A stretch of 64,000 nt of DNA from Hyalella azteca (lineage: Eukaryota; Arthropoda; Malacostraca; Amphipoda; Hyalellidae), in NCBI RefSeq assembly GCF_000764305.2, contig NW_025932501.1, positions 1-64,000 of the forward strand. The letters are read 5' to 3'. Below are positions 46,776-58,869 of the stretch, piece by piece (within the stretch, counting starts at the first letter, position 1; every line of letters begins with the position of its first letter). Below the pieces are notes generated by a model. It had not been told where the DNA came from, ran no database searches, and was given only the letters and a program-made list of their open reading frames with translations. The position numbers and the translations under genes were made by a program.

Positions 46776-48854
46776 GAGGTGCGTGTTATTGCAATTCATA
46801 AGAGAACAATTATTGCAAGTTGTCTAAAGTTATTGGGGCACTATAGGATGGAGCGGAAAAATCAGCGTCGAAATTCTTTTTGGAACTGTGTTATCCGAAA
46901 TTAATATTTCTCATCTAGACACTTAGCAAAAAAATAATTTTCATTTTATTTCCAGTCAAAACCTCGTGAGGACAGCAATTGTTTTATGTTTAGAGTTTGT
47001 CAGATCTAAAAAAATTATATGAGGCGAGTTTCGTCGTACACCGATCCTTGAGTAAATCACCGATCCTTGAGTAAATGCTTCCAATGAATGTCTATTTTAC
47101 AATTACAGGTTAGTGAGAATAATTAGCGACCAATTGATTATCACTTAAAAGTTTTCGAGCCCTTTACGCACCAGTAGTATTGTGAGATTTCCTTTGTTTG
47201 CATTTTTGGGGTTTGTTGAGTCAAATTTAGATATTTTCGTAGTCCGATATTTATTTGTGCGATCTAAATTTTCGTTTCGCGTTTTCTTAGCTACTTTACC
47301 GCCAGTAGCTTTTCTTCTCTTCTTACGAATCGATATGATATAGATTTGATCACGAAGGCAAAGTTTGACATTGAAAGCGACGATAGTTAATTCGATGGAC
47401 AACTTTAAGGGAGCGTGAAGATTTGAGTGAAATAATAAAGGAAATAATTAGTGTAAATCAGTTTTATCATTGAAGACTGACTAATTATAATATTGAAATC
47501 TTTTGGAGTCAGATCAAGGAAAAGAGTTCAACTTGTGGTGAACATTGCAGTTGCGAACTGAGGCTGGGTAGATCCTGCAGAACAATTCAAGATTTAACAA
47601 ATATTGTGATGCGTGAGTCCTCCTAGTTCTAGGTAAAGACGAATGTTGCGTGCGCGTATGTGTTACATTGTCTCTGCAGATTATTTCATTCCACTTCTTA
47701 CATTGAAATAGTCATTTATTGTGGGTAATTTGTTTGAAAGTTTGATCGCCGCTCCTTAATAAATGGTGCTATTGATATTCAAGTACGACACAAAGACCTA
47801 ATCAAACTGGTTTCTAACATGTCTTCGAGAAGAGCAGGCCAAAATACAGGAGTTTTTTGAGTTTTGGCCAACCTGACAACTTCAGGGCCCATACTTTCAA
47901 AAAAAGTTAAGAGATCGTAAGTCCATCAGCCAATCATTGACGGCCACGCGAGCAAAATCTACCAATCATAGACAAGAAAATAGAGCGTAAGTACTTACGT
48001 TCACTTAGCGAGTTTTGAAAGTATGGCCCCGGATTTGGTGTTTTTGCGAACCTGAAAACTTTCGTGGGGGAATGCTGCCAACATACCGAGATGTTGTATA
48101 ATTTGTTTAACATGAGCGAGAGAAGCAAAGGAATCGCCCTTGTATCACTTGACGTGTCTTATACATGAAGAAACTCGCTTTGGTTCCTTTCTTGTTATCG
48201 TTCATGCAAAATATATTTTAAACGTAAGTTATGTGAGAAACCTTCTCTCACGTATGTTGCCAGGTTCACCTAACAACTGACTTCCATAAGCATTACCTGC
48301 TCCCCTCGTGGACTAGCTGAAATCAGCATATTTGGCGACAGTGAAATATCAATATCAACTTTCCCTGAAGCGAGATGTGCATAGATAGATGTTGAATTGC
48401 AATGAAAATAAAAGACATATTTATTTTATTTATTTTAAAAATTATTTTAATAATTATTTATAAATAAATATTTATTTAATAATTATACATATGTTGTATA
48501 AAAATACAGAATTAAAAACTTAGTGCAAACATATGGCCAACAACCAGACGCGTGCTGCAGCATCTTCCGGTCAGCATGGGACTAGCTAAGTTGCTGTCAC
48601 TGGTGCATAGCGGAACAGTTGGCTAGTACGTATGAATAATCTTTAAAAATATTTCGATTTGTGACATATTTTGCTTGCTAAATAATAATGCAATGATGAA
48701 CAATTATTCATTTGTTAGCTTCAACATTATAAATGGGATTAACTAAAGAAAACTTGAAGCCAGAAGTTAAAAATGAACTGAAATTCTCGTTTTTCAAATT
48801 TTAAATTTCACTGCAAAAATTTTGACGAGGTTTGGTTGGAGAACCTCTCAAAGG
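46776..48854 (+). repeat. Long duplication, member B (copy of 37836-40209)
   Basis: Collinear with member A but lacking its 38541-38949 segment and a piece of about 70 bp. It carries a MITE at 47885-48030 and a 19-bp tandem duplication (CACCGATCCTTGAGTAAAT at 47039 and 47058) not seen in A. Identity is near 100% at the two ends and much lower in the middle. Confidence 0.9.
47885..48030 (-). mobile_element. 146-bp MITE-like element, copy 4 (absent from paralogous site)
   Basis: Reverse-complement copy with the termini GGGCCCATACTTTCAAAA and TTTTGAAAGTATGGCCCC. In member A the corresponding place (about 39335-39360) has no element, giving an empty site. The host words TTTTGGCCAACCTGACAACTT and TTTTTGCGAACCTGAAAACTT lie on either side, as if some 30 bp of target had been duplicated. 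Confidence 0.88.
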
Positions 48855-48855
48855 N
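48855..48855. other. Single-N assembly join
   Basis: Placed exactly where similarity to A ends and similarity to A' begins; the 4.76 kb lying between A and A' (40210-44965) is missing here. Confidence 0.9.
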
Positions 48856-48857
48856 AA

Positions 48858-50632
48858 GAAAATATAGGAGTTTATCCCTGCGTCAAGGTTGTATTGCGTC
48901 TCAGTGAGGTCTTATATGGCAGCCCAAATCCTTCAGCGAATACGACCAATAATCAGTAGCCTATTGCCTCATTCGATCGGCTTTCGATTCGTGGACAGCA
49001 GATGCCTCTTATTCGCTATTTGCCGGGATGTTTGGACAACTTGCCTGCCGCTTGTGGACAAGAATGTCAAGTTTCGAGGTGGCTGAATGCTATTTCACTT
49101 AAATATTGTCAATGAAAGTAAATGAAAAAATGCAAGATAATCAAGTAGCAATAACATCCACGTTACAGGATTACAATTTTTATATGTAACCAGATATATT
49201 TTTGAAATTTTGATTAATCGACTACCGTTTACCTTTCATAGCAACAGAAATTTTTTAGAGGTAATTCTTCATTCTAATTCTATTTATATACATCCAACTA
49301 GAAATTTAGTTATGTTCACAGCACTTGACGGATACTTGAGATAAACAAATTCATTGAAATTTCTGTACACAGCTTACGAGAGGCGAGTTTTTTTTGTGTA
49401 AACCAAGCCAGCCCATGTCGGGCTGTAGATCTGGGATTATCTGTGGAGTGTGTGAGCGCTGCCTCGCAGCGAGGGGAGGGTCCAAAAAAGAACATTTGCC
49501 CCACGCATTGTTGTGAATGGAAACAACTGGAAAGATATAAGAGATGCCACTCGTGAGAGAAGAGTGAAGCTGGCTTGTTTTAATACTGCACTGAATGCAA
49601 ACTTACTGAGATCATATGCTCTGGCTCGAGGGTGTTTCACGAGCAAACATGCTCTAAAGAGGGTGAAGTCTACTTACCATCTGATAAATCATGCATAATC
49701 TTAGCTTTCAGTCCCCACAAGTTGTCTATTGAGGAAAGGAATAAGTACATTTTAATGAGCAACTTTTCGAACTATTATGAATTGATTGTAATCCTGTATT
49801 CCTCAAATGCATCCTCCAAGTAACTTAATTTGAACACTTTACGAAGCAATTAGCGAGTAGGGCAACTATTTACAAAGCCTCTTGACTTTATGCCATTGCT
49901 GCTGGCCGAGAGGGTGATATAGACTTCTCTTATTATTCTACAAGTCTCCTCGATCCTGGTAGAAAAATAATAAAAAATTAAATTTACACTGTGCTTCTTT
50001 TAAGGCAGCCATTTCAGAGAACTATTTTTCTTCAACGCATTGGAAGTATCTCCAGCGACAGAAAATCAGGCGTTCCATAAAAATGGATATTATATGGAGG
50101 GGAAACGTGTTTCAGCTAAATGAGTATAAATTAACAATCCTGCTGTTTTTTTGATTTTTCAAGACATTTTCGGTCAAGTGACTTTATTCACTTGTTGCTT
50201 GTTACGGCTTGAAGTTTAAAACTGTTACTTGTTTTTTTTCATTAATGCTCATGAAATTACATTTTCCTTTCAAAATTTGAAAGTCTACTAGTACAGAAAA
50301 AAATAATACACTTCGCTGGAGAATATGTATGCAGTTTTTTCTGGTCCGCTGTACTGTAACCTGATCCTAGAAGGATGCGTGATGTGATCCAATTACTGGG
50401 CAGTCCTCAGAACGCGTTTTTTAAATGAAATTGATGCTGCTTTCGCTAAGCTGTGTTGTAGCGGACGTGGCCATTACAAGGAGACTGGAGGCGGCTGACG
50501 GGCCACGTGACTGGTGACGTGCCTTTTAATGCTGCCCTCTACTATACCGGCTTAATTATGAGGGCAAGAGTACTGAGTGAGAGAGCAACGTTGAGGTCTA
50601 AAGAGCGTTCATAAGCAGAGTGCTTGAATAAC
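48858..50632 (+). repeat. Long duplication, member B' (copy of 44966-46770)
   Basis: Near-identical copy of A', continuing past 50632 into unique sequence. The order A - spacer - A' - N - B - N - B' is what two allelic contigs placed head to tail would give. Confidence 0.93.
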
Positions 50633-51134
50633 TGGAAGCTTGAGCTCCAGCAAAGCCACTGAATTTTGCTTAAAATAATTGAATCACTCATGAATTTTTA
50701 GGAGGGTAAGTGTACGGGTAACTATAAAGGGAAGTAAGTGCTGGCATTGCACACAAGAAGAGAATGTTTTCAGTTTCCACTAAGTGAAATCTACAGTTAT
50801 AATAACTCATGGTTCATACTATTTTCCAAACAAATGCTTGAGACCAGGAACCAGAATGAAGAGGCCATTTATCCCCCCACTTCATTCCGTTGATCTCTCG
50901 CTTGGTCCTCCGCAGTGAACTGTGGCTCCTTTCCTGCATACTGATTAACAATTACACCACAATTGTTTTGAATTCCAATGAGCTTTCGTCCTGTTATTTT
51001 CAATGTAAAATCATAAATAGTAACCATTGAAGCGAGCATTACGGCCGGGTTGACGAGTGCAAATGAAGATGAATAGCAGTACAAATGATGATGCATGGAG
51101 CGCGGAGGCAGCTCGTGTATAGCGCGCTTTTTGG
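50633..51134. other. Nothing recognisable
   Basis: Unique DNA after the duplication. A 75-codon minus frame at 50869-51096 has no motif. Confidence 0.4.
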
Positions 51135-51458
51135 TAATTTCGAGTCGCTATGGGGGTCCTATTTTCTACGCACGGGTGGTGCTACCTTAAGGATCTCATT
51201 ATACCAGATCTGTCATGCAGATCTTGCCGAGCGCATTCTATTCTTAATCGTGATCTCAGAGCGGCTATTAAATTCGTTGCGAAAGCTGCAGGACTCCATG
51301 CAGTTACTGGTCGTAAATTACGACCGTATTGGAGATCGTGGGCGGCCAATTTGCGGAATAATGCCCCATTAAATAAAGATTTCGTACGATTTGTTCACAC
51401 GAAACTTAAACTTTCAGACTTTTTTTTGCAACCTCATAAAATTGATTTGAGATATTAA
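51135..51458 (+). CDS. Uncharacterised open frame, possible exon
   Basis: Open from just after a TAA near 51132, with its first ATG at 51150 (102 residues from there). The middle is basic and helix-prone (Ala, Lys, Arg, Leu), with a Cys-x-x-Cys near residue 24 but no partner ligands. No domain is recognised. Another phase is also open at 51085-51372. An exon or transposon fragment is possible. Confidence 0.25.
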
Positions 51459-51935
51459 TCGAAATATTAACGATGAATCGATCTAAAATATGGATAAATT
51501 TACCAAAAAAATTAAGTAAATTTCATTTCACTACTGCTTTACCTGTCAACTCCGAACTCTAAGCATCGCCATCTCCGCGAATACTCAAATTAAATCATAG
51601 AAAATGAAAAAATATAGAATTATCACTTCTTTTAGTGATCAACAAAAAAGTAGTTTCTAGAGTGCTCGAAAGTATTGCATTCATTTTTTTCCATTTGGCT
51701 CATTACGTCAATTATAAATCATTACTTGATCATCAGATATTCTTCCAATAATATTCACAATTTCTTACAGCAACGTCATAATGTACCAAATGATACAACA
51801 AAAAAATGCAGTTCTATATATTCCTCTATTAGAATAGATTAAATCTTAAACTTTGAAAACTTGGTAAGTGTACGTCATGATTTACCTGCGGTTGTCTAAG
51901 TTAATTTTGGGGTAAGCAATTTAAGCATCTCTACA
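51459..51935. other. Nothing recognisable
   Basis: AT-rich spacer. Confidence 0.4.
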
Positions 51936-52271
51936 TTAAAACAATCCCAGCAAATGTCGATCTGGCGCGTCAATCAAAAACTCACACGAGGAAGCAAGCG
52001 CTTGTTCTCGTCTCGCCAGCCTCGTATCATTGTGGGCATAAGAGTCGACGTCGAATTCTACGCTAATTGCATCAAAAGGTTCTACATCAAAAGCAAGGCA
52101 CGTAATAAGCGCAATTACATAAAGATGACCACCGTGCACAGCTCGGTTGAAAACTTTGAAGAAGCTGTCACTCTTCACTCTTTCAAATCCAACCAATTCT
52201 CTTTCAAATCCAACCAAGTCCAACAAATTGTGCAAAGCCTGCAGAGATCATGGATGCAAATAAGTTTTTGA
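51936..52271. other. Fully opposing open frames of about 100 codons
   Basis: The plus strand is open at 51954-52271 (105 residues, Lys/Arg/Ser-rich) and the minus strand at 51936-52235 (99 residues, more acidic and hydrophobic). At most one is likely real. A 21-bp repeat (TCTTTCAAATCCAACCAA at 52179 and 52200) gives both peptides a 7-residue repeat. No domain is recognised on either strand. Confidence 0.25.
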
Positions 52272-53035
52272 CTCGCTGACCTCATGTCAGTTCGGTTCTT
52301 CGGTTCTGCTTGTCATTCATGCTCTAAGATTTTCTGAAGGTCTCTGGATGTGTTCAGGCTGCGATGCAGATCTTGGGGTTACCAGCGAAGTACTTACGAC
52401 ATATCAAGAAATTTCTACAGGCCTCCGATACACTGTGAGGAAATGTTTTCCTAACAGAGTTTAATTACTCATGGTATGAAATTCAATGCATTGAAAACTG
52501 AATGCGTTGACATTTTATTCGTTACACTCATGGAAATATTGTTCACCTTGTTTTTTTTTTTGTGAATCCTTAGCCATGTTTGAGTACAGGACCAATTGAC
52601 AGAAATTTTATACTAGTTTTGGTATCAAGTAGGAGCAGTTGAATAAAACATGATCTTCTCTTCTCATCAAATTTACAATTTTTTTGTGAATGTAAAATAA
52701 CCCCCCTCCCACTAAAATATTGTTACTTGATTTTACTAAATTTTGATTTGAAACTAAACATTGTGTGAATTTCAATTTGCAGAGAGCATCATAACAAATC
52801 CTTAGAAGATACTGAGAATAGCTGAAAGAGATTTAGGGAGAAATGCTCTGCGTACTTTTTATGTTGATCAGTGTTTAATATCTCATTGTTTCACAGACAT
52901 ACAAGACAACATATTAATTCAGAGGGCTCACTGTGGTTGCTGATAACTCATTACGAGCGAGTTCTTCATCAGTCTCTTCCTATATTTGGAGCTAATCTAA
53001 GTTTTGCAAGGCCTGAATTAGCATAGACCAGCCAA
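52272..53035. other. Nothing recognisable
   Basis: AT-rich sequence without motif-bearing frames. Confidence 0.4.
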
Positions 53036-53515
53036 TCAGACTCCTGAGATGCTTCTATAGTTGTCCTGGCTTTTCAAAGGCTTGCATTCATCAATTCTTG
53101 GGTCGGGCCGGCCGCTCGGTCTCTCGCTCTTCTCACCTCGAGCCCTGGTAGTGCATGGCACCATTAATCGCCGGGCTTTGGAGTGATCAAAACAGCGTGA
53201 CGCCTGATGAGTGACATTGCAAAGTTGCGTGTCGTTCATGCGGAACCTTTGATTGGAGAGACGTCTTCTACAAACCAATACACGGCAAGCGCCAAACCCA
53301 ATATTACCGAAGCCATTCATGCGGTCCCGTAGAGAAGAGTCTCGCTTATTTCGATTGTCTTGCAAATAAACAATGAAGCTTAGACAAAAAATTATGTCGT
53401 TCTGTGAAATTATGGACTTGATGGAAAAAACTGTTGTCTCGCCGATTAAAGTTTTGGGCCACATAGATATGAATAGCATACGAATAATGGTTGTCAAAAA
53501 AATGTTACATGTCAT
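53036..53515 (-). CDS. Longest open frame of the window, 159 residues, uncharacterised
   Basis: Minus-strand frame. The N-terminal half is hydrophobic (Ile, Phe, Leu) and encoded by AT-rich DNA. The C-terminal half is Arg/Ser/Asp-rich and lies in a GC-richer island at about 53090-53340. The break in composition suggests an exon or repeat fused to noncoding sequence by chance. Within the GC-rich half a donor-like AGGTGAGA follows CAGGGCTCG on this strand (about 53141-53130), so a shorter exon is conceivable. No domain is recognised. Confidence 0.25.
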   Translation of the reverse strand: MTCNIFLTTIIRMLFISMWPKTLIGETTVFSIKSIISQNDIIFCLSFIVYLQDNRNKRDSSLRDRMNGFGNIGFGACRVLVCRRRLSNQRFRMNDTQLCNVTHQASRCFDHSKARRLMVPCTTRARGEKSERPSGRPDPRIDECKPLKSQDNYRSISGV

Positions 53516-54529
53516 GGAAGAAATTTTGTGAATTGAATGAAACGATTTTCTTGCAACTAAACTATTGCATCCAAATGGAACAAAAATAACAGAGAAGAAG
53601 AGGATCGCTGGAGAAAAAGTGAGTTATCTGGTGATTACAAAAACAAACCAAAGAAAAAACTCCGTCAAGACCGTTTAGTCCACTGCTTTCTTTCCTATAT
53701 GAGATACATCTGTTAAAATTTGATTCGAGAAAAACAATAATATTTTAATCTAAAGCCAGATAGTCTCAATTTGAAGCTACTAGTAATTGACGGTTTTCAA
53801 GGCCGAAAATTTCGGCCTAGAACGCTATGTCCATAAAAAACACACGATCACACATCTCCCCTCATTTCGAGCTGTTCATGTGTTTATTGTGAACATTACG
53901 TCTCGTATAGAGTCAGATTAGCATTTTTTCCCAGTCATTTACTGGCAATGGTATTCAGCATGTTTTTGGAAATCCAATGAACGTTCTTAATTTTAAATGC
54001 CTTATGCAATTCGATAAATGCTGTAAAATCAGATTTATCGTTATATTGACATCGATAACTCCAGCCAACGAAAATCATTCACCTGTACTCCTCATATGAA
54101 CTTCATGCCTGTTACATATATGGCGAATATTTTTTAAGTAAGATGATTTCAACTCAGTCAAGGCAGGCCCATGCACCCCATGATTACAACTTACTGCCGA
54201 GGATGCAATCTAAAAATGATACTCTTACTCTCTCGTCCGTAATTCAGGCCTGCAAGACGAATGTCTGACCTGCGAATTATGTTAGGATTGACCGCCGCGA
54301 GGCATTTCGGTCACGCAATGCCTGGCCGCACATAATGGCTTAGAATCCGACAGGCTGTGGCTTTTTATTGGAAAAGTTATTGTTAAAAACAGTACAGAAT
54401 TGAAAATAAGGTATACCAGGAAAATAAGTAAAAAATAACGTAGCAAGAGCTGAGACTGAGTTGACTCTCGAAAGTTGGGTTCACAGAACTGAGTGCAGGG
54501 ATTCCTGCGTATCGGAGTAAAGAAATATT
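53516..54529. other. Nothing recognisable
   Basis: AT-rich DNA, no repeats of the families above. Confidence 0.4.
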
Positions 54530-54659
54530 CTACAACAATTAGTGTATTTCGTTGCGCAAATTTAATATATTGAGCGCGGAAAACATTTTTCTACAACTAT
54601 TAGAATATTTCATTGCGCAAAATTAATAAATTTAATATATTGAGCGCAGACAACATTTA
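54530..54659 (+). repeat. 61-bp imperfect tandem duplication
   Basis: CTACAACWATTAG at 54530 and 54591 starts two units that share TATTTCRTTGCGCAAA and TTTAATATATTGAGCGC; the second has a short TTAATAAA insertion. Confidence 0.85.
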
Positions 54660-57251
54660 GCTAACGTTGATTTACTGTCGATTGTATAATTTCATATTCT
54701 TCTGACGACAGAAGCCTAACACAGCTAGTCCACGTCGCATGTGAGCTCTTCAATCACATTGTAGGATTTAGTAAAGTGCCGAGCCGTTCTTTATTTTCGG
54801 AGAGGCTCAATTATGGTCGTAACGAATAAGAAATGAGGCAATTGATATAATGGCAGAATAGCTGCAGTGCTTGCATGCGCAAAGCGTCAGGTCGAAATAT
54901 ATTTGAGTTATAATTGCTCTAAGCCAGCATCCAGCAAGATTATTCCCGCTGAAGACTATACAAGAAAGACTGTTACTTCATCGCTTGCCAATTGTGATGC
55001 TTCTGCAGACTATGGCTTATAAAGACCTAAGGTAAACTGCTCATTGACTGATGATATGGCTTCTCAGCTGCCTGCGGAAGCTATCATGCAAACATTGGCT
55101 GATAAACTACATCCTATGTTAACTTATTATTAGCGCCATTTGGTAGCTACATATACTGGTACGCTGTTGCTTTTGAAAGTCCTACATTCAAAAAACTTAT
55201 TGAGACTTTGTCCAAATAAATAATGATGCAACATTTGCCTCTTTGTGGGTCATGCTGACCCAGTTTAGTCCGACAAAAGGTCGTTTAAGGCCATGCGCGT
55301 TCTCTGCTCGTGCTGTGGATAAAAAAATGTGCCGTTACTTGAAAAATTTGACCCATTCGTTTTCCAAGTGGATAATAACACGTCAACGGCACATGGTGGT
55401 CAGTTAATGGTGGCCAGCTCATTTTCCGCCAAAGATTGTCAATCATCTATGCATGATAGAAGAGCATGATAGAGCATCAAAGTCCAGTGATGGATCATTG
55501 GACTGTCATCAACTGGATCAACTTAATGGAGTCATCAACGTCCTATCCCAACCACAGCTATAACTTCAACTGAAGCGTCAGCCTCTGGTGAAAATGCATG
55601 CTCTTATACTAGCACCAAAGCTGCACCAGCTAGGTCAAATTGACAGCCATGCCCTAATTTGCTAGCTATATAATTATTGGCGCCATACTGCCTGATGCTG
55701 ACACCGCAGTCCCACGGCAGTAACGCGGGTGACATGGGCGACGAGCGCTGATTGTTGCAGCGCTGTCAGCTATTTCGCTGTGCGAGAAGGCCGACGAGCT
55801 GGCGAAGAATTTTTGTCAACCTTTAGAGCATGAGTTTAGGCTGAAAAATATTCTACGTCATCCAATATCTACGCTATTAAGGCAGCGGGGCTGTGAATTA
55901 TTGAGTTGTAGGCCATGGGTATGAAAAGGCAAGCATAGACCTCGGCATACAAGAAAGTTCAAACATAACTAAATATGGTAGCTTAATGACGGCATCTGAC
56001 TCCCAGACCAGCGGTGGTGCCTGCGCTGGACGGCCGAGGTAGCCCACGATTAAAATCACGTACTTGGAGGAAAATTTTTAATCTGCCGTTCCTCTTGCAT
56101 TCTATGTACACCCTTTAGTTGTATGTGAGGATGATTGGGAACTTTATGCGAAAAATTGCTAGAGACTTTCCAGCCGTGTAGTATATCAAAGCATTCATTT
56201 GACCCAAATCTCGAACTTCGGGGTGAACATCGCTGAGCCGACGCTGTTATTCTGAGAGTACTTACAGTAAAGTCAGTCGATCAGCAGTGATTCTCGTAAT
56301 TTCACGGACGTGCTGAGAAATAATGGATTTCATTTGCCCAATAATTGTTATTGCACGTTGAACGAGAAAAATCATTTGACATAGGTTGCAGAACCAAAAA
56401 AAATAAACATTTTTCAAAATTCTTCATCCGCTTATGTGCCAATGCTTGTACCCATCGCTATATGCTGTCTCTTGAAAAGGAGCAAGGTTGTTTATCGTTA
56501 GTTGAAACAGGGGAGAATTGTGTTAACCCTGCTAATGGGCTAATGTCCTCTTCGATTAGTGTGCTGATTACAATAAATTTTCTGTTCTTTACTTCATTTG
56601 AGTTTCTGTAAATGTAGGTATTTTGATGTTTGTTCAGTGCTCCTGTTTCCACTTGTTTAATTATTACTTTATTGGCTGGCTCACCGCCAGGTGCTGAACC
56701 CCGTTGGGTTTTGGCTCCGTGTAGTTTTTGCGCTTCAGCTGCTATCCTAAAGCAACGGATAAACCACCACCCAATTTGAATGCCCCACTTTCACATCTAT
56801 AGCCTGACATTATCTTGGCCATTTTGCCATTGTTCTATATGGCTTCACAACTTGGCTAAATTTTAAGATATTATATGATATCTAAACTCTTTATCAGCGC
56901 TTACCAGTGAAGAATCTACCATCCACAACACCATATTCCACCCAGGCGGCTGGTCTCTTTTATTTATCAAATTTAAAACTTAATTATCGACCATTTATGT
57001 TAACCACATTTCCGTGGGGACATACGAGAGAAAGACACGCAGTCTATTGTAACATTGACTTATTTCTCTAATATAGCAATATTGTTATAATAGGCTCCAA
57101 ATTTTTTGCACAAAGACTAGTTTAAATAATTGTCTTGATCTGCGTTCAAATTTTGTCTTAATTATATTTATGGGAGCTTCTGAAGACTTGTTCAACGTGG
57201 TCCCATGGCAGGACGGTCACAGAACGGGGCCGACAAGCTGGAGACCACGTA
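54660..57251. other. No gene recognised
   Basis: Several short frames between 54950 and 55650 read as Ser/Thr/Ala-rich peptides interrupted by stops, which could be old coding sequence, but no motif holds up. An 88-codon plus frame lies at 56345-56611. Nothing else was seen. Confidence 0.35.
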
Positions 57252-57305
57252 GGGCAGAGAATCCTTCGCCATGGCAGAGAGTCCCACGCCATGGCAGAGT
57301 CCCAC
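57252..57305 (+). repeat. 20-bp short tandem repeat
   Basis: Units starting GGCAGAG at 57253, 57273 and 57293, with the intervening word CGCCAT. Confidence 0.75.
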
Positions 57306-58869
57306 ATTCATCACGGCTGCAAAGAATGCACTCCCTTCCGGCATTCAATAACATTTTCATCGTTTTCATATGTGTTTTTAATTCCTATATTTGTACCTAA
57401 ATTCAATGCATCGTTGGATTGATATGGCATATCTTCTGCAGTTTCTGATCTCACGACCGTCTCATAATTAGTTCTTTTACTCAAAAATCTTAGCAGCAAT
57501 CTATTTAATTCAATCAAGCCTACAATTGTAATGAATATCTTGAATATTTTCAGGGATTAGTTAAAAATAAAAATAAATTGATATATTTTACCAGTAAGAA
57601 AACACTGCAGTACACGTTACATCTGAACTCGAGACGGTTTGATGCCCCGCTTAAACGCCTATATATACGCTGCAATATCTCGCAATTTTTAGTTCTTCTC
57701 CAAAAATCCGTTGATTGATTGGGTTCGGGATTAACAGAGTTGACCCTAATTTATGGATCAATAGATTACACACACACTCTAGCCACGTCCAGCCATACCT
57801 GCTTGTTTGGGAAACTCTAACCCTTCACAGCTCAGGCGGACAAAAACGTCTTCATGTTCACAAAGTAAATCTTGTCTAAATTTTGAAATTAATCGAGCAG
57901 ACCATATTCGTGATTCGATTTTCCACCGAATTATTTTTATTAAGATTGCAATGTTATATGCAAAAATATTTGCGTTTATTCCACCGTCTGTTCAAACTCA
58001 TCGTGAATGATATACTTCTTATTCTCCAGGAGTCTCGTTCACCGTTAGTATTCCTAATTATCCCGTCGTTTAGCCGTTTCCTTCACTAAAAATATATAAT
58101 AATAGTTTTGAAGTAGCATTATACATTTCAGAACAGCACAGTTGCAGTTTTTCGACTATCAGCATTCGGTGTTTATTACCAAGCAACATGTAAAAGTCGT
58201 GCTCCTGAAATTGAGGATCCGCGTCGTTGATTTTAACGGCGATCGCGATTCTGAACGACCACAAATGCCGTGTTGGGGCGCGGGGCCCTGACGATGCTTC
58301 GTTAAAGGCGAATTCAATCGAGATTTGTTTTGATTTGTGAGGAGACTTTTAGCTAGCCAACTGATCGATCGATGAGCATCAACAATACAATTATGTTCAA
58401 TTAAATTATAGTGATAATTTCTTTGAATATTCGCTACAATTTTGGGATATTTCCAAGTGCAGGATCTTGAATGTAAATAATTAAATTGAGCTGCTACAAC
58501 AAAGCTACTTTTGGGGTTGTCAAGACTCAGCTGAACTCCAAAACAAATACTCTTACTTATAATCACTACCTATTTCACGTATCATTGAGCAACGACCGAA
58601 CAGTATTAACATAATTCAACCAATAGATAATGAACACGAGATGATGTAATTTAAACCATAGCTTAATTTATTAAAATTTTTAAAGTTCTTTAAGCGGGAC
58701 GGCAGAAAGTTTTATTATAAATGCTGAGCTGGCAAACTTTGAGTTGCCGGGATAAATGCATGTAGTTCATCGCCATTCTTCTGTACGAATGACCACTCAC
58801 ATTATAGAATTTTTTAGTACATTAATTAATAATATAGAGAATTAAATTCAGTATTGTAAATACCCGCCC
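57306..58869. other. Nothing recognisable
   Basis: A 135-codon minus frame (58159-58566) spans a GC-richer patch near 58210-58310. It has no domain and overlaps other motif-free frames. Confidence 0.35.

Noticed and set aside
55235..55275. Cys-x2-Cys-x4-His pattern suggestive of a gag zinc knuckle
   Set aside because: The last ligand position is a stop codon and the surrounding frame is broken by further stops.
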